Origin: Clostridia bacterium
GTDB taxonomy: Bacteria > Bacillota_A > Clostridia > UBA1381
Length of the DNA: 13,520 bases
NCBI GenBank assembly: GCA_017553025.1
Contig: JAFZNF010000139.1
Coordinates: 1 to 13,520 of the forward strand
Reading direction: 5' to 3'
In this document: one piece after another, positions 5,568 through 12,984 of the stretch
Layout: each line of letters opens with the position of its first letter
Position numbering within the stretch: the stretch's first letter is position 1
Position numbers and translations under genes: made by a program
The notes under the pieces: generated by a model
Database searches by the model: none
What the model saw: only the letters and a program-made list of their open reading frames with translations
What the model was told of the DNA's origin: nothing

Positions 5568-7883
5568 ATGAAAAAGATTTTATCTTGTATGCTCGCCTTA
5601 TCCGTTTTTGCAGGCACATTTTCATATGCTGAGTACAGCGATGTTTCCTCCAGTGAGGATTACTACACATCAAGCGTAAGACTTGCTGACCTTGGCATTA
5701 TCTCAGGGTACGGTGATGGGACTTTCCGCCCCGACAACACCATTACAAGGGCAGAATTTACTAAAATTGTAGTCTGTATGATGGACAAAGAAAAAGAGGC
5801 AAAATCAAGCACCAATTTAACAGGATTTTTTGATGTTGATATTGCAAGCTGGCACACGCATTATATAAGATATGCGGTTAGCCGCGATATCCTGTCGGGA
5901 TATGCAGACGGCAGTTTCCGTCCTGATAACACTATAAGCCTCTCCGAGGCAGTTACAATCCTTTTACGTACTTTGGGTTATACTGAAGATGAAGTAGGCT
6001 ACTACTGGCCTGACAACTATATTTTAGCCGCAGGCTCTTTGGGTCTTACTAACGGTCTTGACCTGGCGCCTTCCGACCCTTTGACAAGAAAAGCCGCCGC
6101 CGTATTGGTTGACCGCGCCCTTTTCGCAAAGCCATCGGGTTCGCTTGCCTCTGCAAACACATATATTGAAACTACAGGTTACACAGTTTTTGAGGATTCG
6201 CTTATTTTAGACAATGACCAAACAAGCGACAGCGTTACCGTTTTATCGGGAAATTTAAAGCAAAATACAGCTTCCGCATATCTAAGCAAAACACAGTTTT
6301 CGGTTGAATCGGGCGATATATATAATTATGCCGTGATTGACAAAAACGGCTATTTAGTAACAGTCCGCGAATATACTTCGGGCGAAAAGCTCTGTTCAGT
6401 TTCGGGAGCTTTAAATAAGTTTACTGATAATACCATAGAATATACCACCGTTGACGGACGAAAAGGTGCATATAACGCAGACGACAGCTTTATTATCTAC
6501 TACGGCAGCGAAAGACTGACTCCTCAACAGGCGAAAAGCCGTATATCAAACGGAACCGATATAACCTTTTACGGAAACAGCTACGGACTTTGGAATATTG
6601 CCGTAGTCGGAAGCTCTGACAGACTTACGCCTATTATGGCAACGAGAAATTACACAGACTCAGACGAATATTTGGGCACTACCCCGATAAATACCGCAAA
6701 TCTTACAGTTTACCGTAACGGCGAGGCGTCAAGGCTTTCCGAGGTAAAGGCAGGCGATGTCATTTATTACAACACAAAGACAAATGTTATGGACGTATAT
6801 TCCAAAAAAGTTACAGGCACATATTACTCCGCATACCCGTCAAAGGCGTATGTTGAAAGCGTTTCTGTCGGCGGAAAGGAATACGAAATCGGCTACAGCG
6901 CGGCAACTGACCGCCTTAATGCTTCTGATGGTGCGTTTAATATAGGCGACAAAATAACGCTCCTGCTCGGTAAAAATGACAAGATTGCTTTTGTTACCGA
7001 CAACGCACAGGGCTTTGATTATTCTTCTTACGGCGTTATTCTAAAGAGCGAACAGCGTATAGCTAAAGAAGGCGCAAATGAAGGCAGTACCGAATTTGTG
7101 ACAACTCTGTTTATGGCAGACGGCGAAGAACACGAAATTGTCACCGATAGGATTTATAAGGACAGTATCGGAAAATTCGTTTTTATAAGCTATAAAAATT
7201 CACTGGCATATCTTACAAACAGAGTATATGACTCTAAAGATGAATATGCAGGCGAAATAAATAAAAACAGCAGAACGGTAAATTCACGGTATGTATTAAA
7301 GGACGCGGCAATAATTCAGCGAACATCAGAAAAGGACGCCAAAACAGCCTCCTGCGAACTTTTGGATTTTGACAGGCTTACCGCCTCAAAGATTTCGGAA
7401 GAGAAGATTATAAATGCCGTTTCCGCCAACAGTTTTGGAGATTTAGCCATACTGTATGTTGACGGTCTTGAAAATACGAACAGTTTTGGCGTAATAGCAG
7501 GCTTTGAAAAAGCCAACAATACTACTGTAGGATATAAAATTTTGTCAAACGGCTATCAGGAAAGCTATATTACAGATTTACGCATATCAACCTCTGTCGG
7601 CGCAGGCGTCGAATTTAAAGTGCAAAACGGCACCTTAACAAAGTTTTCCCCGCTCCTCAAGCTTGCTTCTGCCGCCTCGGTAAAGGCGGTAGAAGGCGGA
7701 CGGATATATATAGGCAGTAAGATATATAAGCTTGCAGACAATGTGCAGATAGTGGATATAAGCAACACATCAAAAATGAAATCTGTTACAATTGATGACC
7801 TTCAGGAAAACCTATCTGCATCGGTGACACTCTATTCCGATACTGCAAACGGAGTTATACGGGTTATAACAATGAGCAAATAG
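5568..7883 (+). CDS. S-layer homology (SLH) domain surface protein
   Basis: A secreted 771-residue protein held on the cell wall through SLH domains, which bind pyruvylated secondary wall polymers. A signal peptide covers residues 1-21 (cleavage likely after FSYA). Three SLH repeats follow: about 24-75 (YGDGTFRPDNTITRAEF), about 87-137 (YADGSFRPDNTISLSEA) and about 145-187, whose third copy lacks the GxFRP motif but keeps the PLTRKAAAVLVDRAL end. The remaining roughly 580 residues are beta-rich, with no catalytic motif that I recognise. A segment near 415-475 (VESVSVGGKEYEIGY through NIGDKITLLLG) resembles modules found in other clostridial SLH proteins. A GAAAGGA site lies 8 nt upstream. Placement directly after an adaptor/ATPase/permease set suggests a functional link, either as cargo or as a surface partner, but this is inference. 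Confidence 0.9.
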   Translation: MKKILSCMLALSVFAGTFSYAEYSDVSSSEDYYTSSVRLADLGIISGYGDGTFRPDNTITRAEFTKIVVCMMDKEKEAKSSTNLTGFFDVDIASWHTHYIRYAVSRDILSGYADGSFRPDNTISLSEAVTILLRTLGYTEDEVGYYWPDNYILAAGSLGLTNGLDLAPSDPLTRKAAAVLVDRALFAKPSGSLASANTYIETTGYTVFEDSLILDNDQTSDSVTVLSGNLKQNTASAYLSKTQFSVESGDIYNYAVIDKNGYLVTVREYTSGEKLCSVSGALNKFTDNTIEYTTVDGRKGAYNADDSFIIYYGSERLTPQQAKSRISNGTDITFYGNSYGLWNIAVVGSSDRLTPIMATRNYTDSDEYLGTTPINTANLTVYRNGEASRLSEVKAGDVIYYNTKTNVMDVYSKKVTGTYYSAYPSKAYVESVSVGGKEYEIGYSAATDRLNASDGAFNIGDKITLLLGKNDKIAFVTDNAQGFDYSSYGVILKSEQRIAKEGANEGSTEFVTTLFMADGEEHEIVTDRIYKDSIGKFVFISYKNSLAYLTNRVYDSKDEYAGEINKNSRTVNSRYVLKDAAIIQRTSEKDAKTASCELLDFDRLTASKISEEKIINAVSANSFGDLAILYVDGLENTNSFGVIAGFEKANNTTVGYKILSNGYQESYITDLRISTSVGAGVEFKVQNGTLTKFSPLLKLASAASVKAVEGGRIYIGSKIYKLADNVQIVDISNTSKMKSVTIDDLQENLSASVTLYSDTANGVIRVITMSK

Positions 7884-7884
7884 C

Positions 7885-7920
7885 AAAAAAGTCCCATCAA
7901 GCGATGGGACTTTTTGTTTG
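7885..7920. terminator. Bidirectional intrinsic terminator between the SLH gene and ftsH
   Basis: GTCCCATC (7891-7898) pairs perfectly with GATGGGAC (7903-7910) around the loop AAGC. The stem is extended by A5/T5 tracts on either side. It has a U-tract when read in either direction and lies 2 nt after the SLH stop and 6 nt beyond the ftsH stop, so it can end both convergent units. Confidence 0.93.
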
Positions 7921-7925
7921 TAAAT

Positions 7926-9836
7926 TTATACTAAGACTGTGTCCTCAGCCTGTTCCTCTGCCGTTTTCGGATTTTTTATATCATTTAAAATAGACATAAA
8001 CTGCTCCCCTGTTATCGTTTCTTTCTCTATTAAAAATTCTGCTATTTTATCAAGTGCTTCCATATTTTCGCGGAGCATTTTTTCTGCTTTTGCGTGTGCC
8101 TCTTTTAAAACCTTTATGATTTCCTCGTCAAGCTGTGTCATTGTCGCCTCGGAGCAGTTTGGAACATTTCTTCCGTCAAGATACCTGCTCTGCGGTTTTT
8201 CAAGCGCCGCCATACCGAATTTGTCGCTCATTCCGTACTGTGCTATCATAGCTCTTGCAAGCTCATTTGCCCGTTCTATATCGTTCGCTGCACCTGTAGT
8301 TTTGGTATTAAACACAATTTCCTCAGCTACGCGTCCTGCCAAAAGCACTGTTATTTCGTCCAAAATCTCGTCCTTACTCATTAAATAGTGTTCCTCTTCA
8401 GGCATTTGCATTGTATAGCCCAAAGCACCCATAGTACGAGGCACAATCGTGATTTTCTGCACAGGGTCGGTATTTTTTTGAAGTGCGGTAGCGAGTGCGT
8501 GACCGACCTCGTGATATGCAACAATCCTTTTTTCCTTATCGGATAAAATTCTGTCCTTTTTCTCCTTACCTGCGATAATAATTTCCACAGCCTCCATTAA
8601 GTCTTCCTGAATTACTGCTTTCCTCTTCATTCTGACTGCCCTAAGAGCTGCCTCATTTACCATATTTGCAAGGTCAGCGCCAACCGCACCGCTTGTAGCA
8701 AGCGCAATTTCGTGCAAATCTATATCGGGTGACATCTTTACATTCTTTATATGCACCCTTAAAATATCCTCTCTGCCCTTTAAATCAGGCTTTTCAACAA
8801 TAATACGCCTATCAAATCTGCCCGGGCGCAGGAGTGCTTTATCAAGGATTTCGGGACGGTTAGTTGCCGCCAAAATTACTACGCCCTTTGATGAATCAAA
8901 GCCGTCCATTTCGGATAAGAGCTGATTTAGAGTCTGCTCGCGCTCATCATTTCCGCCGAACTGATTGTCACGGCTTTTGCCTATTGCGTCAATCTCGTCA
9001 ATGAAAATTATACACGGAGCCTTTGCCGATGCCTGCTTAAATAAATCGCGCACACGCGATGCTCCGACACCCACAAACATTTCCACAAAATCCGAACCTG
9101 AAATTGAGAAAAACGGCACATTTGCCTCGCCTGCGACAGCCTTTGCAAGGAGCGTTTTTCCTGTTCCGGGAGGTCCCACCAAAAGCGCACCCTTAGGCTG
9201 TTTTGCGCCGATAGCGGTATATTTTGACGGATTGTGCAAAAAGTCCACTATTTCATCAAGGGACTCCTTTGCCTCATTCTGACCCGCTACATCTTGAAAG
9301 GTTACGCCCGTCTTGTTTTCCATATACATTTTTGCGTTTGACTGACCGACACCCATAATTCCGCCGCCCATACGCTTCCCCATTGACCTCATAATAAATC
9401 CGAAAAAGAGATATAAAAGCGCTGCCGGAAGTATCCACGAAATAAATAATTCCATAAACAGGTTACTTTCGGCGGCTCCTCTTTTAAACATCACATTATG
9501 CGCTTTTAGGGTTTCCACCAAATTCGGGTCGTCTATGACGCCTGTATAATACTGCACCTTTCTGGTCGGCGCAAGATTTTCAAAATATGCGGAGATAGTG
9601 TTTGTTTCTGTTTTTTCCTCTTTGGGATAAATCAGAATTGTATCTGCTTTTATTTCTACACTTTCTATTTTGTCCGACTCTAAAAGATTTATAAAATCAC
9701 TGTAATATATCTCTTCACGCTGGGGAGCGGTGAGAGTATTTAACATATAATTAAGCCCTATTGTAGCTGCAAGCGACAAAATGATGAAATATATAACAGG
9801 GTTTATATTTGTCTTCTTATCTTTTTTATCTTTCAT
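7926..9836 (-). CDS. ftsH: ATP-dependent zinc metalloprotease FtsH
   Basis: A membrane-bound AAA+ protease that removes misfolded membrane proteins and short-lived regulators. 636 residues in the standard order: TM1 (about 12-32), an extracytoplasmic domain (to about 120), TM2 (about 126-149), the AAA domain with Walker A GPPGTGKT (221-228), pore motif MFVGVGAS (253-260), Walker B IIFIDEID (276-283) and the second region of homology ending RPGRFDRR (337-344). The protease domain has HEVGH (442-446), and Asp519 in GAANDIERA is the third zinc ligand. All catalytic residues are present. The ATG at 9836 is chosen because GAAAGGA lies 8 nt before it; a TTG 21 nt upstream would place the site inside the coding region. 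It has its own promoter and is probably monocistronic, ending at the shared hairpin. Confidence 0.98.
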   Translation of the reverse strand: MKDKKDKKTNINPVIYFIILSLAATIGLNYMLNTLTAPQREEIYYSDFINLLESDKIESVEIKADTILIYPKEEKTETNTISAYFENLAPTRKVQYYTGVIDDPNLVETLKAHNVMFKRGAAESNLFMELFISWILPAALLYLFFGFIMRSMGKRMGGGIMGVGQSNAKMYMENKTGVTFQDVAGQNEAKESLDEIVDFLHNPSKYTAIGAKQPKGALLVGPPGTGKTLLAKAVAGEANVPFFSISGSDFVEMFVGVGASRVRDLFKQASAKAPCIIFIDEIDAIGKSRDNQFGGNDEREQTLNQLLSEMDGFDSSKGVVILAATNRPEILDKALLRPGRFDRRIIVEKPDLKGREDILRVHIKNVKMSPDIDLHEIALATSGAVGADLANMVNEAALRAVRMKRKAVIQEDLMEAVEIIIAGKEKKDRILSDKEKRIVAYHEVGHALATALQKNTDPVQKITIVPRTMGALGYTMQMPEEEHYLMSKDEILDEITVLLAGRVAEEIVFNTKTTGAANDIERANELARAMIAQYGMSDKFGMAALEKPQSRYLDGRNVPNCSEATMTQLDEEIIKVLKEAHAKAEKMLRENMEALDKIAEFLIEKETITGEQFMSILNDIKNPKTAEEQAEDTVLV

Positions 9837-9880
9837 TGCGCATTTCCTTTCCTTCAATCAGTTGCCATATGCCTGATGAC

Positions 9881-9909
9881 AGCATACCACAACGCAGAAA
9901 GCGTGTCAA
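9881..9909 (-). promoter_or_regulatory. Promoter of ftsH
   Basis: On the minus strand TTGACA (9904-9909) and TATGCT (9881-9886) are separated by 17 nt, and the -10 is preceded by TGG (extended -10). The transcript would begin near 9874 and give a leader of about 38 nt. No CIRCE or CtsR-type repeat was seen. Confidence 0.8.
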
Positions 9910-9942
9910 CTTCATTTACATTACAAAATGCTTTTTATTCCT

Positions 9943-10185
9943 TTACAAATCACGCAGTTTTTTCAGACAGCCGCCACATATGTATTTCCCTGAAAATGGC
10001 GAAAGCTCTTCGCCTTTTCCGCAGAATGCGCAGAAAGGCTTTGCCTTTCTCATAATCATATTTCCGTCCTCTATATATATCTCTATTTCATCTTTCGGAC
10101 GCATATCCAAAGCATTTCTTATCTCTTTTGGAATAACTATCCTCCCAAGTTCATCAATCGGTCTTGATATACCTGTAATTTTCAT
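9943..10185 (-). CDS. AbrB/SpoVT-type transcriptional regulator with C-terminal zinc knuckle
   Basis: An 80-residue DNA-binding protein. Residues 1-47 are a complete AbrB swapped-hairpin domain (MKITGISRPIDELGRIVIPK, then EIRNALDMRPKDEIEIY), close to the N-terminus of Bacillus AbrB, Abh and SpoVT, which control transition-phase and sporulation genes. The C-terminal multimerisation domain of AbrB is replaced by two CxxC pairs (Cys52/55 and Cys70/73) likely to bind one zinc. This compact form occurs in Clostridia. The ATG at 10185 is chosen because AAAGGAG lies 6 nt upstream; a TTG 18 nt earlier would overlap the site. It has its own promoter, and a terminator separates it from rpmA. No terminator is evident between it and ftsH, so some read-through into ftsH is possible. 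Target genes are unknown. Confidence 0.92.
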   Translation of the reverse strand: MKITGISRPIDELGRIVIPKEIRNALDMRPKDEIEIYIEDGNMIMRKAKPFCAFCGKGEELSPFSGKYICGGCLKKLRDL

Positions 10186-10220
10186 AATCTGCTCCTTTCG
10201 CAAAACAGAAGATTTTTATC

Positions 10221-10249
10221 ATTTTACCATATTTTGTCAATTTTTGCAA
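10221..10249 (-). promoter_or_regulatory. Promoter of the abrB-like gene
   Basis: TTGCAA (10244-10249) and TAAAAT (10221-10226) on the minus strand are separated by 17 nt, with TGG before the -10 (extended -10). A TTGACA lies inside the spacer but has no good -10 at the right distance. Confidence 0.65.
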
Positions 10250-10260
10250 TAAATAAGCCC

Positions 10261-10290
10261 AAAAAAAGACATCTCCCAAAAAGAGATGTC
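10261..10290 (-). terminator. Intrinsic terminator of the rplU-rpmA operon
   Basis: On the minus strand GACATCTC pairs perfectly with GAGATGTC (8 bp; 10283-10290 with 10268-10275) around a 7-nt loop and is followed by seven T (10261-10267). It lies 13 nt after the rpmA stop, directly upstream of the abrB promoter. Confidence 0.93.
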
Positions 10291-10303
10291 CTGATTTGCT
10301 TAT

Positions 10304-10558
10304 TTAAGCAGAATAAACGCTGCACTGCTTTTTGTCTTTGCCTTTTCTTTCAAATTTAACATTTCCGTCAATAAGCGCGAACAATGTATCGTCGCTTCCG
10401 ATACCTACATTGTTACCAGGGTGAATTTTCGTTCCGCGCTGTCTTACCAAAATATTGCCTGCAAGAACAAATTGTCCGTCAGCTCTCTTTACACCAAGAC
10501 GTTTACTTTCGCTGTCGCGGCCGTTCTTGGTGGATCCCATACCTTTTTTATGAGCCAT
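10304..10558 (-). CDS. rpmA: 50S ribosomal protein L27, leaderless form
   Basis: L27 is a large-subunit protein whose N-terminal tail reaches the peptidyl transferase centre. The 84-residue sequence begins [20 protein letters not shown] and continues with the conserved [29 protein letters not shown] core. Most Firmicutes make L27 with a roughly nine-residue leader ending QFFA that the protease Prp removes. Here the protein starts directly at the mature-type end, and the frame has a stop codon eight codons upstream, so no hidden leader is possible. The GAGGTG site lies 7 nt upstream. It is 40 nt after rplU in the same operon, without the prp gene that often lies between them. Confidence 0.98.
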   Translation of the reverse strand: MAHKKGMGSTKNGRDSESKRLGVKRADGQFVLAGNILVRQRGTKIHPGNNVGIGSDDTLFALIDGNVKFERKGKDKKQCSVYSA

Positions 10559-10598
10559 TAAATAACACCTCAGCTTTCAGTTTGATTTAATATGCTGA

Positions 10599-10910
10599 TT
10601 AAGCATTGATAGATTCTACAGTAAGTTTTGTATAAGGCTGTCTGTGACCTTTTTTAGAACGCTCGTTCTTTTTTCTCTTCATTTTGAAGACATAAATCTT
10701 TTTAGCCTTACCCTGCTTTTCAACTTTTGCGGTCACCTTTGCGCCGTCAAGAGTAGGAGTTCCGAAATTTGCAGTTTCACCGTCGCCTGTTGCCAAAACC
10801 TTATCGAAAGTAACGGTTTCGCCCTCTTGTGCATCAAGCTTTTCTACAAAAATCACACTGCCCTCTTCTACCTTGTACTGCTTTCCGCCTGTTTCAAAAA
10901 TTGCGTACAT
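10599..10910 (-). CDS. rplU: 50S ribosomal protein L21
   Basis: L21 is a large-subunit protein that binds 23S rRNA. The 103-residue sequence begins [17 protein letters not shown] and has the conserved C-terminal [23 protein letters not shown] rRNA-binding segment in full. The ATG at 10910 is chosen because AGGAGGTG lies a few bases upstream; an in-frame TTG 18 nt earlier would overlap that site. It is the first gene of a two-gene operon with rpmA, preceded by a consensus promoter and a structured leader typical of autogenously controlled ribosomal protein operons. Confidence 0.98.
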   Translation of the reverse strand: MYAIFETGGKQYKVEEGSVIFVEKLDAQEGETVTFDKVLATGDGETANFGTPTLDGAKVTAKVEKQGKAKKIYVFKMKRKKNERSKKGHRQPYTKLTVESINA

Positions 10911-10924
10911 AATGTTACACCTCC

Positions 10925-10992
10925 TCATAATATGAAGTCACGCTAAAGACGGTACCCAAAGGGATTTATAACCGTACTTTTATGCGGATACC
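10925..10992 (-). promoter_or_regulatory. L21-type ribosomal protein leader RNA
   Basis: The roughly 80-nt leader of rplU can form two mutually overlapping pairings. GGTATCC (10986-10992) pairs with GGGTACC (10951-10957), 7 bp with one G-U. AAAGTACGG (10972-10980) pairs with CCGTCTTT (10945-10952), 8 bp with a bulged T. The order is a-b-a'-b' and the a' and b' strands share two bases, so the RNA is either a pseudoknot or a two-state switch. Position directly before rplU and the GCGTGACTTCA segment after the pairings fit the L21 leader described in Firmicutes, which is thought to bind L21. I assign this from memory of that family, not from a covariance search. Confidence 0.7.
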
Positions 10993-10997
10993 AAGTG

Positions 10998-11026
10998 ATT
11001 ATATCATCAAAAAACTATAATGTCAA
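10998..11026 (-). promoter_or_regulatory. Promoter of rplU-rpmA
   Basis: TTGACA (11021-11026) and TATAAT (10998-11003) on the minus strand are both perfect consensus with 17-nt spacing. The -35 box lies within the last codons of the endonuclease IV-like gene. The transcript would start near 10991, at the first base of the leader structure. Confidence 0.93.
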
Positions 11027-11881
11027 CATTTTTTTGGTATTTTCGTAAATTTTCTTCATAGCAAACGAATCCTCCGCCTGAGTCCCGCTTGATTCGCATA
11101 TTATTGTCGGTGCAAGATTTCTTTTTGCAATTATTTCCGCTAAAGGTTCAAAATCAGGACCGTATACGGTATCGGCAAAGGTCAAATGTTTCTTCTCTCC
11201 GCCCGATGTGTATTCAATTTTACTGAAGTGGCTATGAAAAATCCTTTCTCTTTCTTCCCCCAGCTTATTCTTTATTTCATCAATCACAGCCTCAAAATCG
11301 GCAAGCGTTTTAAGTCCGCCCAAGGTACGGGCGTTAAGATGCCCGAAATCTATACAAGGAAGGAAGCTATCATCAATTCGGCAAAGCTCCATAACCTCAT
11401 AAAGGTCGCCGAGCTGGTTTATTTTCCCCATTGTTTCAATGCAAAGACGGACACTTTCAAGTCCGCTCTCAATCATTTTTTCTCGCGCTTTAAAAAGCGT
11501 ATTTTTGGCATTTGAAAGTGCCTCCTCACGGCTCAGTCCGCAAAGCGCTCCGCTATGCACCACAACGCGTTCTCCACCGAGATATTTTACAAGCTGTGCC
11601 GACTGTAAAATATACTTTATGCTCCCCAGTCTTTTCTGCTCGTCGCCTGTGGCAAGATTGATGTAATACGGCGAGTGAACGCTCATAACTATACAGTTTT
11701 TTCTTGCCTCGTCCGCAATCTTTTCCGCCGTTTGCTGTCCGCATCTTACACCGTTTCCGCATTGGTATTCATATGCATCAAGTCCGAAACCTGCAAGCCA
11801 CCGAGGCATTTGCTCCGACGCCTTATTTCCGTCATTATAAAAGCTGTCGCTGTTTCCTGCAACTCCGAATATTGGTTTCAT
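11015..11881 (-). CDS. Endonuclease IV-like (AP endonuclease family 2) TIM-barrel protein
   Basis: A 288-residue protein resembling Nfo, a zinc-dependent TIM-barrel enzyme that cuts DNA at abasic sites. The visible counterparts of the Nfo metal ligands are His69 (SVHSPY), His109 (VVHSG), Glu149 (CIETMG), Asp178 and His181 (IDFGHLNA), His216 or His218 (FHSHFS), His232 (KKHLTF) and Glu263 (ICESSG). The Asp two residues before the penultimate His, part of the DRH motif in E. coli Nfo, is Lys230 here, so one zinc ligand of the usual set is missing. The enzyme may be a repair nuclease with an altered third metal site or a related sugar-phosphate isomerase-like barrel. The start ATG is preceded by AAAGGA lying at the 3' end of the yqeG-like gene, 7 nt away, which suggests coupling. 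The rplU promoter starts inside its 3' end. Confidence 0.85.
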   Translation of the reverse strand: MKPIFGVAGNSDSFYNDGNKASEQMPRWLAGFGLDAYEYQCGNGVRCGQQTAEKIADEARKNCIVMSVHSPYYINLATGDEQKRLGSIKYILQSAQLVKYLGGERVVVHSGALCGLSREEALSNAKNTLFKAREKMIESGLESVRLCIETMGKINQLGDLYEVMELCRIDDSFLPCIDFGHLNARTLGGLKTLADFEAVIDEIKNKLGEERERIFHSHFSKIEYTSGGEKKHLTFADTVYGPDFEPLAEIIAKRNLAPTIICESSGTQAEDSFAMKKIYENTKKMLTL

Positions 11882-11888
11882 TTTTTCC

Positions 11889-12380
11889 CTATCCTTTGTA
11901 ATTTTTTAACACTATCCTCTCAAAATACCGTTTTAATCCGAAAAACGGCGTTTCTTTTGACTCAATCGGATTTACCATAACCGTTTTTACGCCTGCTCTT
12001 TTGCCCGCATAAACATCGGTAAAAACCTGGTCGCCTATTAAGACGGTTTCCTCTTTTTTTGCGCCCATTTTCTTCATAGCATAGTTTACGCCAACAGCAA
12101 ACGGCTTTAATGCGCGGCTTAAAAAGTACGCGTCAAAATCCTTTGCAAAAAGCTCTACCCTTTTTTTATGATTGTTTGATACAAAGGCGTATTTTATGCC
12201 GTTTTCCGAAAGCATATTTAAAAACGCCCGTGCCTCTGTGTCCGCTTTGGCAGTTTTGTAGCTTACAAGCGTGTTATCGATATCAAGTACCGCAAAATGT
12301 ATATTATTTTTATTAAAAAAATCAGCATTGATATCAAATACCGAATTAAATCGGAAGTCGGGGTAAAATATTTCAAACAT
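11889..12380 (-). CDS. YqeG family HAD-IIIA phosphatase
   Basis: A 163-residue cytoplasmic HAD-superfamily protein of the YqeG type, common in Gram-positives; these are predicted phosphatases of unclear substrate. Motif I is VLDIDNTL with Asp33 (nucleophile) and Asp35. Motif II is FVSNN (Ser68), motif III has Lys92 in LKPFAVG, and motif IV is LIGDQVFTDV with Asp117 and Asp122. The set is complete. Two adjacent ATG codons are possible. The second (12380) is preferred because GGAGG lies 5 nt before it but only 2 nt before the first. It is 7 nt upstream of the endonuclease IV-like gene, so the two are probably cotranscribed. A hairpin separates it from the transglutaminase-like gene. Confidence 0.9.
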   Translation of the reverse strand: MFEIFYPDFRFNSVFDINADFFNKNNIHFAVLDIDNTLVSYKTAKADTEARAFLNMLSENGIKYAFVSNNHKKRVELFAKDFDAYFLSRALKPFAVGVNYAMKKMGAKKEETVLIGDQVFTDVYAGKRAGVKTVMVNPIESKETPFFGLKRYFERIVLKNYKG

Positions 12381-12403
12381 CATATCCTCCGTCTTTTAAA
12401 AGC

Positions 12404-12434
12404 AAAGCCGTTTTGCTAAAAGCAAAACAGCTTT
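12404..12434. terminator. Hairpin between the transglutaminase-like gene and yqeG-like gene
   Basis: A 13-bp stem (12404-12416 with 12422-12434, one G-U on the minus strand) closes a 5-nt loop. In the leftward direction of the genes it is followed by TTTGCTTTT, an imperfect U-tract, so termination may be partial. In the plus direction the tract is better, but no plus-strand gene ends here. Confidence 0.6.
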
Positions 12435-12440
12435 TTATAT

Positions 12441-12959
12441 TTAAGGTATGTCAATCGCACGGCAAATCGGTTCAAAATTATTTTTTGACCAAATAAACAT
12501 ATGCGAATATGATGACTCTGCCAAAACAGGATTAAAAATTCCGCCTTTTAGGCTTTCACTGTCTTTAATGCAATCTGTCAGAATTCCATACGCATCATAT
12601 TTTGCGGAAATCCTATAGGCATCAATATCATTGTTAACAAATAAAAGTATTTCTTTTTCGCCATTCCCGTTTTCATACACATCGGTTGCAAGCGCCTTGG
12701 TTGCGCGTATGCTTTCCGCCCAAAGTGGATACTCCCAGCCAAGGTCCTCTACCTCCAGCCTATACCGTCCGTCTTTATACGCTATCAGCTGTCCTGCCGT
12801 ATCCTTTTTCCCTTCCCCTGTTTCCTCATTATATACATAATATTCTTCAGGCACAAAATTAAATATGTATCCGCTCTCATATTTTTTACTGTTGCACAAA
12901 ACTTCTTCATCAGCATAATATACCCAGTCATCAATGCCGTCTTCTATATGATTAGACAT
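12441..12959 (-). pseudogene. Downstream fragment of a frameshifted transglutaminase-like gene
   Basis: A 172-residue open frame whose own ATG at 12959 has no Shine-Dalgarno site. The frame is open further upstream to a TAA touching the A8 run at 12999-13006. Read through that run with one base skipped, it continues the transglutaminase-like protein as YASHNNFLKSYDAMSNH, the kind of H-x-x-FL-x-S-D/Y segment that follows the catalytic WDDP motif in clostridial transglutaminase-like proteins. The rest (DDWVYYADEEVL, YNEETGEGKKD, LEVEDLGWEYPLWAE) is typical of C-terminal extracellular regions with DUF5050-like or beta-propeller-like character, which I cannot name securely. It is most likely the 3' half of the gene entering from the right edge, not an independent gene. 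Confidence 0.7.
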
Positions 12960-12984
12960 TGCATCATACGATTTTAAGAAATTG

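Noticed and set aside
7939..8388. A 149-codon plus-strand open frame opposite the ftsH 3' half
   Set aside because: It is a Ser/Ala/Phe-rich antisense shadow of ftsH with no ribosome binding site and no family resemblance.
12631..12640. TTGTTAACAA as a third copy of the operator
   Set aside because: It lies inside coding sequence (codons for LFVNND), lacks the CTATT flank and is far from any start, so it is probably chance.
12441..12959. An independent gene starting at ATG 12959
   Set aside because: No ribosome binding site precedes it, and the frame continues upstream with sequence that completes the transglutaminase-like protein.
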